Assembly (NCBI RefSeq): GCF_947500325.1
Contig: NZ_CANMRQ010000005.1
Span: 62,001 to 126,000 of the forward strand
Direction of reading: 5' to 3'
Origin: an uncultured Lacinutrix sp.
GTDB taxonomy: Bacteria > Bacteroidota > Bacteroidia > Flavobacteriales > Flavobacteriaceae
DNA length: 64,000 nucleotides
Each line of letters starts with the position of its first letter. Within the stretch, counting starts at the first letter, position 1. The translations under genes were made by a program, and so were the position numbers. Shown here one piece after another: positions 16,104 to 26,302 of this stretch. Under the pieces are notes generated by a model. That model worked only from the letters and a program-made list of their open reading frames with translations, made no database searches and was not told the origin of the DNA.

Positions 16104-18989
16104 ATGAAAAAAATTATTTTCATTTTAACCTTTCTGTTATCAGCCTATAGTAGTTACGCACAAACATTTAATTACCAAGCAGCAGCTAGAGATAATTCTG
16201 GTAATGTAATTACTAATCAAAACTTAAGTGTAGAGTTATCAATTTTAAAGACAGGTCCATCAGGAATTAATGTCTATTCCGAAAATCATAGCGTAACAAC
16301 AAACAGTTTCGGTACATTCGATTTAGCAGTTGGAGCAGGTAATAATCCAACAACAAATTTTTCAAATATAGATTGGAGTAGTAACGATTATTGGTTACAA
16401 ATAGCAATTGATCAAAATGGAGGTACAAACTACACTATAGTTGGCTCCTCTCAACTAAGAGCTGTCCCATATGCTCTATATGCAGCTTCTGGCCCACAAG
16501 GTTTACAAGGTCCTACAGGTGACCAAGGCCCAATAGGCGATCAAGGCTTACAAGGTCCTACAGGTGACCAAGGCCCAATAGGTGATCAAGGTTTACAAGG
16601 TCCTACTGGTGACCAAGGCCCAATAGGCGATCAAGGCTTACAAGGTCCTACAGGTGATCAAGGTTTACAAGGTCCTACTGGTGACCAAGGTCCAATAGGA
16701 GAACAAGGTTTACAAGGCCCTACGGGAGATCAAGGCCCAATAGGTGATCAAGGTTTACAAGGTCCTACAGGAGATCAGGGTCCAATAGGCGATCAAGGTT
16801 TACAAGGCCCTACAGGAGATCAGGGTCCAATAGGCGATCAAGGTTTACAAGGCCCAATAGGAGAACAAGGTTTACAAGGTCCTACTGGTGACCAAGGCCC
16901 AATAGGAGAGCAAGGTTTACAAGGTCCTACTGGTGACCAAGGCCCAATAGGCGATCAAGGTTTACAAGGTCCAACTGGTGACCAAGGCCCAATAGGAGAG
17001 CAAGGTTTACAAGGTCCTACGGGAGATCAGGGTCCAATAGGCGATCAAGGTTTACAAGGTCCTACTGGAGACCAAGGCCCAATAGGAGAACAAGGTTTAC
17101 AAGGTCCAACTGGTGACCAAGGACCAATAGGCGATCAAGGTTTACAAGGCCCTACGGGTGACCAAGGCCCAATAGGAGAACAAGGTTTACAAGGTCCAAC
17201 TGGTGACCAAGGCCCAATAGGAGAGCAAGGTTTACAAGGTCCTACGGGCGATCAAGGTTTACAAGGCCCTACGGGAGACCAAGGTCCAATTGGTGACCAA
17301 GGTTTACAAGGCCCTACGGGTGACCAAGGCCCAATTGGCGATCAAGGTTTACAAGGTCCTACGGGAGATCAAGGTCCAATAGGCGATCAAGGTTTACAAG
17401 GCCCTACTGGAGACCAAGGACCAATAGGCGATCAAGGTTTACAAGGTCCAACTGGTGACCAAGGCCCAATAGGAGAACAAGGTTTACAAGGTCCTACTGG
17501 TGACCAAGGCCCAATAGGTGAGCAAGGTTTACAAGGCCCTACGGGAGACCAAGGCCCAATAGGTGATCAAGGTTTACAAGGTCCTACAGGTGACCAAGGC
17601 CCTATAGGCGATCAAGGTTTACAAGGTCCTACGGGTGACCAAGGCCCAATAGGCGATCAAGGTTTACAAGGTCCTACAGGAGATCAGGGTCCAATAGGCG
17701 ATCAAGGCTTACAAGGTCCTACGGGAGATCAGGGTCCAATAGGCGATCAAGGTTTACAAGGTCCTACGGGAGATCAGGGTCCAATTGGTGAGCAAGGTTT
17801 ACAAGGTCCTACTGGTGATCAAGGTTTACAAGGTCCTACTGGTGACCAAGGCCCAATTGGTGAGCAAGGCTTACAAGGTCCTACAGGAGATCAGGGTCCA
17901 ATAGGAGATCAAGGTTTACAAGGTCCTACGGGAGACCAAGGTCCAATAGGAGATCAAGGTTTACAAGGTCCTACTGGTGACCAAGGTCCAATTGGTGAGC
18001 AAGGTTTACAAGGTCCAACTGGTGACCAAGGTCCAATTGGTGATCAAGGTTTACAAGGTCCTACGGGAGATCAAGGTCCAATAGGAGAGCAAGGTTTACA
18101 AGGTCCTACGGGAGACCAAGGCCCAATAGGTGATCAAGGTTTACAAGGTCCTACAGGTAACCAAGGCCCAATTGGCGATCAAGGTTTACAAGGTCCTACT
18201 GGTGACCAAGGTCCAATTGGTGATCAAGGTTTACAAGGTCCTACAGGTGACCAAGGTCCAATTGGTGATCAAGGTTTACAAGGTCCTACGGGAGATCAAG
18301 GTCCAATTGGTGATCAAGGTTTACAAGGTCCTACTGGTGACCAAGGCCCAATTGGCGATCAAGGTTTACAAGGTCCTACTGGTGACCAAGGCCCAATTGG
18401 CGATCAAGGTTTACAAGGTTCTACTGGTGACCAAGGCCCAATTGGTGACAAAGGACCTACGGGTGACCAAGGTCCAGTAGGAGATCAAGGCTTACAAGGC
18501 CCAACGGGAGAACAAGGTCCACAAGGTCCTTCTGGAGTAGCACCTACACCAACAGTAATAGATGTATATAATTCTACAAGTACTACTATTGGGAATTCTT
18601 CAACAGTTATAAATTTAAATACAGTAAGAGTAAATATTGGAAGTTATAGTACTACAAACACTTCAATTACTATACCTGCAAGTGGTCTATATGAAATAAC
18701 ATACTCTATGTCTTATGACATAACAAATGTTCCACCCGGAACACCTAATGGAGATGTAAGATCTACAGTAGAAACAGCATTAAATTTGAACAGTACAGAA
18801 ATATTAGGAACTAAAACTTTTACTTATCATAGAAACGCATCAAGTGGAGAATCTACAGGTTCAAAATCTATTATAATACAGCTAACTCAAAATAATATAA
18901 TAAATGTATCTGCGAGGCAAATAGCCGGTACTGTTAGTATATCAACAGTAGCAAGTGGTTGTAATATAACAATCAAAAAATTAGATTAA
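16104..18989 (+). CDS. Collagen-like secreted protein with C1q-like C-terminal domain
   Basis: The 961-residue protein has a signal peptide (1-19, ending SSYAQ) and an N-terminal beta domain (20-129; [18 protein letters not shown] ... AVPYALYAA) that is common in Bacteroidota collagen-like and fibre proteins. Then come 227 uninterrupted Gly-X-Y triplets (130-810), mostly [15 protein letters not shown]. The C-terminal beta domain (about 811-961; [18 protein letters not shown]) resembles C1q/BclA trimer heads. It should form a trimeric surface stalk roughly 200 nm long if fully helical (inference). No T9SS signal is evident. A strong terminator follows. Confidence 0.9.
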   Translation: MKKIIFILTFLLSAYSSYAQTFNYQAAARDNSGNVITNQNLSVELSILKTGPSGINVYSENHSVTTNSFGTFDLAVGAGNNPTTNFSNIDWSSNDYWLQIAIDQNGGTNYTIVGSSQLRAVPYALYAASGPQGLQGPTGDQGPIGDQGLQGPTGDQGPIGDQGLQGPTGDQGPIGDQGLQGPTGDQGLQGPTGDQGPIGEQGLQGPTGDQGPIGDQGLQGPTGDQGPIGDQGLQGPTGDQGPIGDQGLQGPIGEQGLQGPTGDQGPIGEQGLQGPTGDQGPIGDQGLQGPTGDQGPIGEQGLQGPTGDQGPIGDQGLQGPTGDQGPIGEQGLQGPTGDQGPIGDQGLQGPTGDQGPIGEQGLQGPTGDQGPIGEQGLQGPTGDQGLQGPTGDQGPIGDQGLQGPTGDQGPIGDQGLQGPTGDQGPIGDQGLQGPTGDQGPIGDQGLQGPTGDQGPIGEQGLQGPTGDQGPIGEQGLQGPTGDQGPIGDQGLQGPTGDQGPIGDQGLQGPTGDQGPIGDQGLQGPTGDQGPIGDQGLQGPTGDQGPIGDQGLQGPTGDQGPIGEQGLQGPTGDQGLQGPTGDQGPIGEQGLQGPTGDQGPIGDQGLQGPTGDQGPIGDQGLQGPTGDQGPIGEQGLQGPTGDQGPIGDQGLQGPTGDQGPIGEQGLQGPTGDQGPIGDQGLQGPTGNQGPIGDQGLQGPTGDQGPIGDQGLQGPTGDQGPIGDQGLQGPTGDQGPIGDQGLQGPTGDQGPIGDQGLQGPTGDQGPIGDQGLQGSTGDQGPIGDKGPTGDQGPVGDQGLQGPTGEQGPQGPSGVAPTPTVIDVYNSTSTTIGNSSTVINLNTVRVNIGSYSTTNTSITIPASGLYEITYSMSYDITNVPPGTPNGDVRSTVETALNLNSTEILGTKTFTYHRNASSGESTGSKSIIIQLTQNNIINVSARQIAGTVSISTVASGCNITIKKLD
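16491..18533 (+). repeat. 45-bp tandem repeat array encoding Gly-X-Y triplets
   Basis: About 2.04 kb built from 45-base units coding [15 protein letters not shown] or [15 protein letters not shown], with a few shortened units lacking the GPIG[D/E]Q half. Units are nearly identical as protein but differ at third codon positions (ACA/ACT/ACG for Thr, GGC/GGT/GGA for Gly). The array is in frame throughout. Confidence 0.97.
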
Positions 18990-19003
18990 TTAGACCTTAA
19001 ACT

Positions 19004-19035
19004 AAAAAAGCGAGTTAAAATTAACTCGCTTTTTT
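19004..19035. terminator. Intrinsic terminator after collagen-like gene
   Basis: A perfect 15-bp stem (19004-19018 with 19021-19035) with a 2-base loop, GC-rich centre GCGAG/CTCGC and T-run. Confidence 0.88.
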
Positions 19036-19161
19036 TATTATAGATAATCACATTAAAGCACAAAAACATCATTTTTAAAAGATCACAAAACTAAATACCA
19101 TATACATAACTACCTAAAATACAACTAATTAAAATAACAACAAGCACTTAGTCGATTATTA

Positions 19162-19192
19162 TTGCATTTAAAGGATAAAAAATGTAACTTTG
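19162..19192 (+). promoter_or_regulatory. Promoter of truncated surface-protein gene
   Basis: TTG (19162-19164), 20-base spacer, TAACTTTG (19185-19192), matching the Bacteroidota consensus. The ATG is at 19224. Confidence 0.65.
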
Positions 19193-19223
19193 AAACAAGT
19201 TACCCCAAATAACTACCCTTGTT

Positions 19224-19829
19224 ATGAAAAATTTTGTCCTATTAAGACTGTGTTTTTTTGTCAGTATCTTATTCGCACAAACCACTAGTGCTCAAATACA
19301 GATAGATTGGTCTACATACAATAACCAAAATAATTATAATGTTTATCAATTAAACAATACAAACACCAAGAGCTTTAATTCAATAGCTGAATCTTATATT
19401 AATACTTTAAAATTAGAATCTTCAATAAATAATACTTCTAACTATTATATTATATTAAAAGCTAAAAAATATTTGATGATCTATAATGAAAAACTTAGTA
19501 TTCAAAACACAAATAATTTTAACAAAGCAAATATTGATAAATCAATAAGTATTGATAAAAACTTTGAAATTTATATTTATGATACTATTAGTGACATGTT
19601 CTATAACATTAAAAACACTATAGACTTTCCAAATGATTTCCCTAAAGAAAACACATTTAAAAACGATGACTTTGAGTTGAAGCTTTTTAATGGAAGTACT
19701 TTAAGTAATGATGATTTTATTCCTGAAGAAACAAATATTCAATTTTATAACAATAACACTATTAATAATATTAGATCTATTGAATTAGATAACATAATTA
19801 AAAGAGCCATATCTCTTAGCCAAAATTAA
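19224..19829 (+). CDS. Truncated paralogue of the adjacent T9SS surface protein
   Basis: The 201-residue protein has a signal peptide (ending TTSAQ) and then aligns with the C-terminal part of the 1179-residue protein encoded at 20342. FEIYIYDTISDMFYNIKN matches LEIYIYDTATNTYHDIRN, and FELKLFNGSTLSNDDFI matches FELRFSNGNTLSTDDFI. It stops at the position of the type A sorting domain (ELDNIIKRAISLSQN), so the last 35 or so residues needed for T9SS export are missing. It keeps a good promoter and terminator. It may be a decaying duplicate or a small periplasmic protein. Confidence 0.75.
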   Translation: MKNFVLLRLCFFVSILFAQTTSAQIQIDWSTYNNQNNYNVYQLNNTNTKSFNSIAESYINTLKLESSINNTSNYYIILKAKKYLMIYNEKLSIQNTNNFNKANIDKSISIDKNFEIYIYDTISDMFYNIKNTIDFPNDFPKENTFKNDDFELKLFNGSTLSNDDFIPEETNIQFYNNNTINNIRSIELDNIIKRAISLSQN

Positions 19830-20341
19830 AAAGTATTAGTTGAGTAGTATCATAATTTGCCTCAAGCATTTCTAAGTTTTCAACTGTACTTTTTATTAAT
19901 CCCAAAATGAACATTTTGGGATTTTTTATTTACGTATAAGAATTTATCAAAAAAAAGAAACTTAATTATAATTATTCTACAATACTAAAATATCCTATCT
20001 TTCATCTTACTAATTAACTCCCTAATTTGTAACAAATCACAAGATAAGCACTCCTATTGCTAATTTTAATCATTTCTCAAGTGTAAAAACGACCTCTCCT
20101 TATTTTAATAAATAGTTTAATAAAACCCAACATCGAGAATACTAAGTTGATAAATAATAACAGTCTACAAAAAATATAATCAGTTAACAAGCGATACTCT
20201 ATCTTCATAAAACAATAAAAACATACCATTCATCGAATTTATTCTCGTTTTAACGATAAACCACTACGCATCAACGAAATAAAAACAACTTAACGAGAAA
20301 AAGATTACATTTGTATTCCCTCAACGCTAAACTTTTAACCT
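19830..20341. other. 512-bp non-coding region upstream of the T9SS protein
   Basis: No gene seen. After the terminator at 19898-19927 the region is very AT-rich. Near its end AACGA recurs at 20252, 20273 and 20292 (spacing 21 and 19) with AACGC at 20323. A -7 box TACATTTG lies at 20306-20313, 29 bases before the ATG. Confidence 0.5.
19898..19927. terminator. Intrinsic terminator
   Basis: A 12-bp perfect stem (19898-19909 with 19912-19923; CCCAAAATG/CATTTTGGG), 2-base loop, then a T-run. It lies 70 bases after the truncated surface-protein gene. Confidence 0.85.
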
Positions 20342-23300
20342 ATGAAAAAACATTCTCTTTTAAGAAGTAGCTTGCTCATTCTTTTTTTTACCCCTGTAAG
20401 TCTTTTCTCTCAAGTACACCTACCTCCAAGTTGTGGTGAAAATTATAGTTTAGAATGGTCTTCAAGTCCAATAGCTCAAAACGAATATAATTGGTCTTCT
20501 GCAGGCGCATTAACTAGCACTTATACAAATGTAGATAATTCTGGAGTGGATTTCACTGTAACATTTACTGGTGACACATCATCATTTGGAGCATGGAATG
20601 GGTTAACAACTCCAGTAGTTGGAAACGACTCAAGCCCAACTTATGAAAGTCTAGATCTATTTACTAACGGATATTCTGCCTCTGGAATTACTTGTACTAT
20701 AACATTTAGCTCTCCTATTTATGCTTTATCATTTGATATCAATCACATAAACACATCTAGTGTAAACGGTGACAAATACACTATAAGTGGAATAAATACC
20801 AACGGAGATATTATATTACCTACATTTACAAGTTCTTCCACTCCATCATATACAGCAGATAATAGCACAGGAATAGTAAACTCAACTGGCGCATCCGTTT
20901 CAGGAAATGATGGAACTGTTGGTGTTAATTTTTCAGACAACGACTATATAACAAGTGTTTCATTCTTATGGCAAGATTGCGATACATGTTCACCTAATAA
21001 CGTCCACGGTTCTGGATTAGGGAATTTTAGTTTTTGTATTCCTCAAACACTAGATTTTGATGGAAACAATGATTATATAAACAGGGCTCCTTTTCTAAGT
21101 AACAAAACTGAATCGTCAATGATGTCATGGATAAAACTAAAAAATGGATTTGATGGTGGAGATATTATGGGACAAAAAAATTACAGACTTTTTGTTGACA
21201 ATTCTAATAAATTAAGGGCGGAAATAGAAACTAACACACCTTCATTAGTCAACTATCGTATTGATATGCGTGATTCTTATGGTGATGGATGGACCAATAA
21301 AGGGGTCCTAATTACTATTAATGGTGCCACTTTAAATGGTGGCGTTCCTTATACTGTTCATGACGCAGGACTATCCAATACTCCTATAACTAATTCTGAA
21401 AATTTTACAGCTTATGAAGGCGATATTATAGAGATCACTTTTACAACTGATAGTTACGCTAATGAAATGAGTTGGGATTTAGTAAATGCAACAGATGCGG
21501 CAAATGTAATTACGAATCATACTTATGGAACAAATAATGGATCAGAAAATCTTTCAAATATAATAGCATCTTGCAGCTCCTGCACTGGAAATGTAACGAC
21601 AATCACTCCTATAGATGTTTCCCCAAAACTTTTAGAAAATTTATGGTATCATGTAGCTAGCACATATAATGGAACTACAGGAGAAATGAAATTATATTTA
21701 AATGGAGAATTACAAGATACTAGAACTGGGTTAGCTAGTACTCTAAGTACAGATACAAATGATTTCGAAATAGGCAGAAATTCAGAATTAGATAACAACT
21801 ATTTTGAAGGAGCAATATATGAAACACGTGTTTATAGTAAAGCTTTAACCCCAGACCAATTACAAAAACAAGTTTATCAAGAAATTGAAAATAATTCTGG
21901 TAACGTAAAAGGAACTATAATTCCTAAAAATATTGATGGTTTACTTTGGAGTGATTTAGAGTTATATTATAAAATGGATATTATTGAAACTGGGTACACA
22001 CCAGATGAGTCAACACATAATATAGCTGGAGGATTAAATAACATGAGGACTTACCAAGAAAGAACTGCTCCTTTACCTTACACAACTACATCTGGAGGTG
22101 ATGGCAACTGGTCAAATTCTAATAATTGGCTTCATGGAGATGTTTGGGATATCTCATATTCTCATCCAGATTGGGCTATTGTTAAAATAACAGAAGATTT
22201 AAGTACAACAACAAGCCATAATACATTAGGAGTATTACTAGAAAGTACAAAAGAATTGACAATTAATAATGATTCAGAACTTAATATAAGTTGGTACCTA
22301 AAATTAGATGGAAAAATAGATTTAGAAGGAGAGTCTCAATTAATTCAATCTTTAAATTCAGATCTAGACATTACAAGTTCAGGAACATTAGAACGAGACC
22401 AACAAGGCACACAAGATTTATTTACTTATAACTATTGGTCTTCTCCTGTTGGCTTAACAAATACTATTACAAATAATAATAGCTATACTGTTCCTGATAT
22501 ATTTAAAGACGGAAGTGACTCTGCAAACCCAACTAATATTAATTTTATAACTTCAAGTTATGATGGAAATTCAGGTCCTCCTATTGGTATCGCAGATTAT
22601 TGGATTTGGAAATATGGAAATTTAGCATCAGATTATTATAACTGGGAACATGTTCGTAGTACAGGTAGTTTAAAAGCCGGTGAAGGATTCACAATGAAAG
22701 GAGTTAATAATACAAATGGTAATGTTATATTAGAACAAAATTATGTACTAGAAGGAAAACCAAACAATGGAGATATTATATTACCTATATCTTTAGGAAA
22801 CGAATATTTAGTAGGTAATCCTTATGCTTCTGCCATAGATGCTAATATATTTATTGCAAACAACACTAATACTACAGGTGTTCTTTATTTTTGGGAACAT
22901 TGGGGTGGCGGTTCTCATGTTACAAATCAATATCAAGGTGGCTATGCCATTTATAATCTTTCAGGAGCTACTCCTGCTATGCAATATGATTTTGTTACTG
23001 GAGGTAACACAGGTACTAGTGGAGCAAACAAACTTCCTGGTCGTTATATTCCAGTAGCTCAAGGTTTTTTTGTTAATGGTAGTTCAAATGGCAATATTGT
23101 TTTTAATAATAGCCAACGTGTATTTCAAACTGAAGGTAGTAATTCCGTTTTTATAAGAAATGATTCTTACAATTCAACAACAAACGACGACGATAATAGA
23201 ATGAAAATTCGTCTTGGTTTTGATTCAGTAAGTACTTATCATAGACAACTTTTAGTAACAGAAGACAATAATGCTACACCGCAGATTGATTTTGGTTATG

Positions 23301-23881
23301 ACGCTGAAACAAACGAAACTCAAAAAGACGATATGTATTGGATGATAGACAACAAAAAATTCATCATTCAAGGTATAGATACTATAGACTCAACAACTAT
23401 TTTACCATTAGGAATTCATACAGATATTGATGGTGTCAATTCATTTAAAATTGATGAATTAATTAACGTTCCTAGTAGTTTAGAAATTTACATTTATGAC
23501 ACTGCAACTAATACTTATCATGATATTAGAAACAATCCTAGCTTCTCAATAGAAATACCATCTGGAACATATACAGATCGTTTTGAGTTAAGATTTTCTA
23601 ATGGAAATACTTTAAGTACTGACGACTTTATTACTGAAGCAGAAAATATTCAATTCTATTTTTCAAATGACAGTAATAGTATTGTGATTATTAATCCCGA
23701 GCTACATAACATTAAATCTGTAGAATTAAACAATATGCTAGGACAGACTATAACAACATTCAATAAAATTGAAACTGAAGACTATATTACACTTAAAGAA
23801 AAACAGTTAAGTAGTGGGGTTTACATTTTAACTCTTAATACTGATATAGGAAAAACATCTAAAAAAATACTAGTAGATTAA
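20342..23881 (+). CDS. T9SS-exported surface protein with nested LamG domain
   Basis: The 1179-residue protein has a signal peptide (1-23) and a beta-rich N-terminal domain (24-230). A LamG/concanavalin-like domain starts at LDFDGNNDYI (about 234), is interrupted at about 301-418 by a DSYGDGW-type beta domain with CSSC, and resumes at ENLWYHVASTYNG to about 515. Beta-rich repeats typical of flavobacterial surface proteins follow (GGDGNWSNSNNW). The C-terminal 85 residues are a type A sorting domain ending SSGVYILTLNTDIGKTSKK. T9SS would carry it across the outer membrane. Ligand unknown; a terminator follows. Confidence 0.9.
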   Translation: MKKHSLLRSSLLILFFTPVSLFSQVHLPPSCGENYSLEWSSSPIAQNEYNWSSAGALTSTYTNVDNSGVDFTVTFTGDTSSFGAWNGLTTPVVGNDSSPTYESLDLFTNGYSASGITCTITFSSPIYALSFDINHINTSSVNGDKYTISGINTNGDIILPTFTSSSTPSYTADNSTGIVNSTGASVSGNDGTVGVNFSDNDYITSVSFLWQDCDTCSPNNVHGSGLGNFSFCIPQTLDFDGNNDYINRAPFLSNKTESSMMSWIKLKNGFDGGDIMGQKNYRLFVDNSNKLRAEIETNTPSLVNYRIDMRDSYGDGWTNKGVLITINGATLNGGVPYTVHDAGLSNTPITNSENFTAYEGDIIEITFTTDSYANEMSWDLVNATDAANVITNHTYGTNNGSENLSNIIASCSSCTGNVTTITPIDVSPKLLENLWYHVASTYNGTTGEMKLYLNGELQDTRTGLASTLSTDTNDFEIGRNSELDNNYFEGAIYETRVYSKALTPDQLQKQVYQEIENNSGNVKGTIIPKNIDGLLWSDLELYYKMDIIETGYTPDESTHNIAGGLNNMRTYQERTAPLPYTTTSGGDGNWSNSNNWLHGDVWDISYSHPDWAIVKITEDLSTTTSHNTLGVLLESTKELTINNDSELNISWYLKLDGKIDLEGESQLIQSLNSDLDITSSGTLERDQQGTQDLFTYNYWSSPVGLTNTITNNNSYTVPDIFKDGSDSANPTNINFITSSYDGNSGPPIGIADYWIWKYGNLASDYYNWEHVRSTGSLKAGEGFTMKGVNNTNGNVILEQNYVLEGKPNNGDIILPISLGNEYLVGNPYASAIDANIFIANNTNTTGVLYFWEHWGGGSHVTNQYQGGYAIYNLSGATPAMQYDFVTGGNTGTSGANKLPGRYIPVAQGFFVNGSSNGNIVFNNSQRVFQTEGSNSVFIRNDSYNSTTNDDDNRMKIRLGFDSVSTYHRQLLVTEDNNATPQIDFGYDAETNETQKDDMYWMIDNKKFIIQGIDTIDSTTILPLGIHTDIDGVNSFKIDELINVPSSLEIYIYDTATNTYHDIRNNPSFSIEIPSGTYTDRFELRFSNGNTLSTDDFITEAENIQFYFSNDSNSIVIINPELHNIKSVELNNMLGQTITTFNKIETEDYITLKEKQLSSGVYILTLNTDIGKTSKKILVD

Positions 23882-23910
23882 TAGATTATTTATTTCAACT
23901 AATTCTAATA

Positions 23911-23940
23911 AAAAAGCCTGATATATATATCAGGCTTTTT
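23911..23940. terminator. Bidirectional intrinsic terminator
   Basis: A 14-bp stem (23911-23924 with 23927-23940; AAAAAGCCTGATAT and its complement) between the convergent surface-protein gene and hisS. Confidence 0.87.
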
Positions 23941-23964
23941 CAATTTGACAAATATTAAAAACCA

Positions 23965-25632
23965 CTATTTTATTGCAGTAACTAATTCTTCTATAGATAC
24001 TTTAGATTGCTCACCAAGCGCCATATTTTTTAAAGTATATACATTGTTTTCTATTTCTTGCTCACCAACTAAAACAACAAAAGGAATATTACGTTTGTTA
24101 GCGTAATTCATTTGTTTTTTCATTTTTGCGCTATCTGGATATAATTCTGCTTTTACTCCTTTTTCACGCAATGCTTTCACAGCTTTTAAACTAAACAATG
24201 CTTCATTATCACCAAAATTAATAAATAACACTTCTGTACTCTTTGTTATCGTTTCTGGAAACAAACCTAGTTTTTCAAGCACTATATAGATACGATCTAA
24301 ACCAAAACTAATACCAACACCACTAACATTTTTCAATCCAAAGATACCTGTTAAATCATCATATCTTCCACCGCCGCCAATCGATCCCATTTTCACACCT
24401 TCTGGAGCAGACACTTCAAAAATAGCTCCAGTATAATAGTTTAGTCCACGTGCTAAGGTTACATCTAATTGTAAAATAGCAGATTGTAAACCTAATTCAT
24501 TAATTGCTTTGTTTATAAAATCTAATTCTTCTATACCCTTTTTACCGTCTTCAGAAGTACTAAGAATAGCTTTTAAACTTTCTATTTGCGACTCAAAAGT
24601 ACCAGTTAAAGAAAATAATGGTTGTAATTTATCTATACCATCTTGCGGAATGCCTTTACTCAACATTTCTTCTTTTACTTTCTCCTCTCCTATCTTATCT
24701 AATTTATCTAAAGCTACAGTAAAATCTATTAATTTATCACTTGCACCAATTACTTCTGCAATACCTGATAATATTTTACGATTATTAATCTTTATTGTAG
24801 TCCCTTTTAATCCTAAAGCAGAAAACACATTATCATACAATTGTACAAACTCGACTTCTTGCCATAAGGATTTACTACCTACAACATCTGCGTCACATTG
24901 GTAGAATTCTCTAAAACGTCCATTTTGTGGCCTGTCTGCTCTCCAAACTGGTTGTATTTGGTAACGTTTAAAAGGAAAATCTATATCGTTTTGATGTTGC
25001 ACAACATACCGCGCAAAAGGTACTGTTAAATCGTAACGCAATGCTTTTTCGGAAATTTTACTTACTACTTTTGTAGAATTTAGAATTTCTAATTTATTTA
25101 GATATTCTTTAAAAAAGTCAACAAAACAACTATTCTTAAATCGAATTAACTCATACCTTTTTTCGTTTTCGTCTTTGTTTTCTAGACTTTTATATAATAA
25201 AATATACTTTTCTTTTATCTCATCAAAAAAATCTAAAACTAACGAATTTATTTCTTTACCTAAATCATCATTAACAAGTGAACTCAAAGTATAATCATAA
25301 ACATCTTCTATTTCTTCATTTTCATCTAAACCCAATATAAGAGTATCAAAAAAAACAGAAAAAATAAAATTCGCACTAGAAGAATCTATTATATCATTTC
25401 TTAAATCTTTCAAATAATCACCAGAATTCAAAATCTTAAAAATCAAGCGATCACCTTCTTCTCCATATTTTCCCATTAAGGTTGAAGAGTTTTCAAAACT
25501 AGGTGTTTCTATAGGTAGAAATCCAAAGGTTTCAAACTGAGATTTTATAGTACTAAAAATATAGTTGCGTTTTGCAACTTGTTCTGGATTAAAATCTCTT
25601 GTTCCTTTTGGTGTACTTGGTTTTTGTGCCAT
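23965..25632 (-). CDS. hisS: Histidine-tRNA ligase with ~110-residue insertion
   Basis: The 555-residue class II synthetase has [14 protein letters not shown] (199-212), motif 2 region [23 protein letters not shown], the histidine motifs [11 protein letters not shown] and GGRYDDL, motif 3 [11 protein letters not shown] and a C-terminal anticodon-binding domain. It charges tRNA-His in the cytosol. Most bacterial HisRS proteins are 420-460 residues; here residues about 75-188 are an extra acidic, helix-rich segment between the motif 1 region and the LRYDLTVP motif. The frame is open through the insert and all catalytic motifs are intact, so it is probably functional. Confidence 0.95.
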   Translation of the reverse strand: MAQKPSTPKGTRDFNPEQVAKRNYIFSTIKSQFETFGFLPIETPSFENSSTLMGKYGEEGDRLIFKILNSGDYLKDLRNDIIDSSSANFIFSVFFDTLILGLDENEEIEDVYDYTLSSLVNDDLGKEINSLVLDFFDEIKEKYILLYKSLENKDENEKRYELIRFKNSCFVDFFKEYLNKLEILNSTKVVSKISEKALRYDLTVPFARYVVQHQNDIDFPFKRYQIQPVWRADRPQNGRFREFYQCDADVVGSKSLWQEVEFVQLYDNVFSALGLKGTTIKINNRKILSGIAEVIGASDKLIDFTVALDKLDKIGEEKVKEEMLSKGIPQDGIDKLQPLFSLTGTFESQIESLKAILSTSEDGKKGIEELDFINKAINELGLQSAILQLDVTLARGLNYYTGAIFEVSAPEGVKMGSIGGGGRYDDLTGIFGLKNVSGVGISFGLDRIYIVLEKLGLFPETITKSTEVLFINFGDNEALFSLKAVKALREKGVKAELYPDSAKMKKQMNYANKRNIPFVVLVGEQEIENNVYTLKNMALGEQSKVSIEELVTAIK

Positions 25633-25669
25633 AATATTTCCCTTAAAAAAAGGGATTTTTTAAATGTCT

Positions 25670-25714
25670 TCTCGATACAATTTGCTCATGCTTCACAAAT
25701 CACTCGAAGTGACG
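25670..25714. repeat. Dispersed intergenic repeat, copy A (partial)
   Basis: TCTCGATAC (25670-25678) and TCACTCGAAGTGACG (25700-25714) match the interior and one end of two other intergenic copies at 55769-55840 and 57676-57807. It lies in the space between hisS and the gene ending at 26288. Confidence 0.55.
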
Positions 25715-25820
25715 TTATCTTAAATTTAGGTTCCGCATCTAGTACGTGAAAACAAAAATAGTTGTTTAGTTATAAATAACGAAAGTTAATTAATGAGATT
25801 CCTGTCTTCGAAGGAATTAG

Positions 25821-26288
25821 TTAATTTATAAGTTTAAACATATAATTATATAACTCGCCTTTAGTAATGTTAGATCCCTGTTGAATGAATGTAAACCTAT
25901 CTAGGTTTTTATCGTCACTATAGTCTTTTTTTGCTTGCACAAACTCTACATCATCATGCATTAAATTTTCACGAAGCCATGTAAAACCCTCTGCTGTCGT
26001 TAAATCTTGTTCTGCCTTAACTTTTATCCCAATTAAATGCATATGATCTTCATTTAAAGCAAATAAATGTATCTCTTTAGGAGATATATGTTCTAAATAT
26101 TTTGCTTGATTTAAAACACCTTCCCAAACCAAGTCACTAAATATATCTAATTCTTGCTCTGCAACTTCTGGTTTGTTTGTTTTTATATCTTGCCACTCAT
26201 CTCCAGTTATAGATTGTGTTGCTAAAAAGTTTATAAATTCCTGGTGTAATTCTTCAAACTGTTCTTTTGTAAGTCTAGAATATTTCAT
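25821..26288 (-). CDS. Conserved flavobacterial protein, probably DUF6495
   Basis: The 155-residue soluble, acidic protein begins KYSRLTKEQFEELHQEFINF and contains PEVAEQELDIFSDLVWEGVL. I associate this with an uncharacterised Flavobacteriia-wide family (I believe DUF6495). There is no signal peptide or known catalytic motif. It lies 14 bases after the glycerophosphodiesterase gene on the same strand and may be cotranscribed. Function unknown. Confidence 0.8.
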   Translation of the reverse strand: MKYSRLTKEQFEELHQEFINFLATQSITGDEWQDIKTNKPEVAEQELDIFSDLVWEGVLNQAKYLEHISPKEIHLFALNEDHMHLIGIKVKAEQDLTTAEGFTWLRENLMHDDVEFVQAKKDYSDDKNLDRFTFIQQGSNITKGELYNYMFKLIN

Positions 26289-26302
26289 CTTATTTTTTTA
26301 TT

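Noticed and set aside
18130-18480. A 116-codon open frame in another plus-strand frame
   Set aside because: It lies wholly inside the collagen repeat array and only reflects the 45-base unit read in a second frame.
16491-18533. CRISPR-like regular repeat array
   Set aside because: The repeats are contiguous, have no spacers and encode continuous Gly-X-Y triplets in frame.
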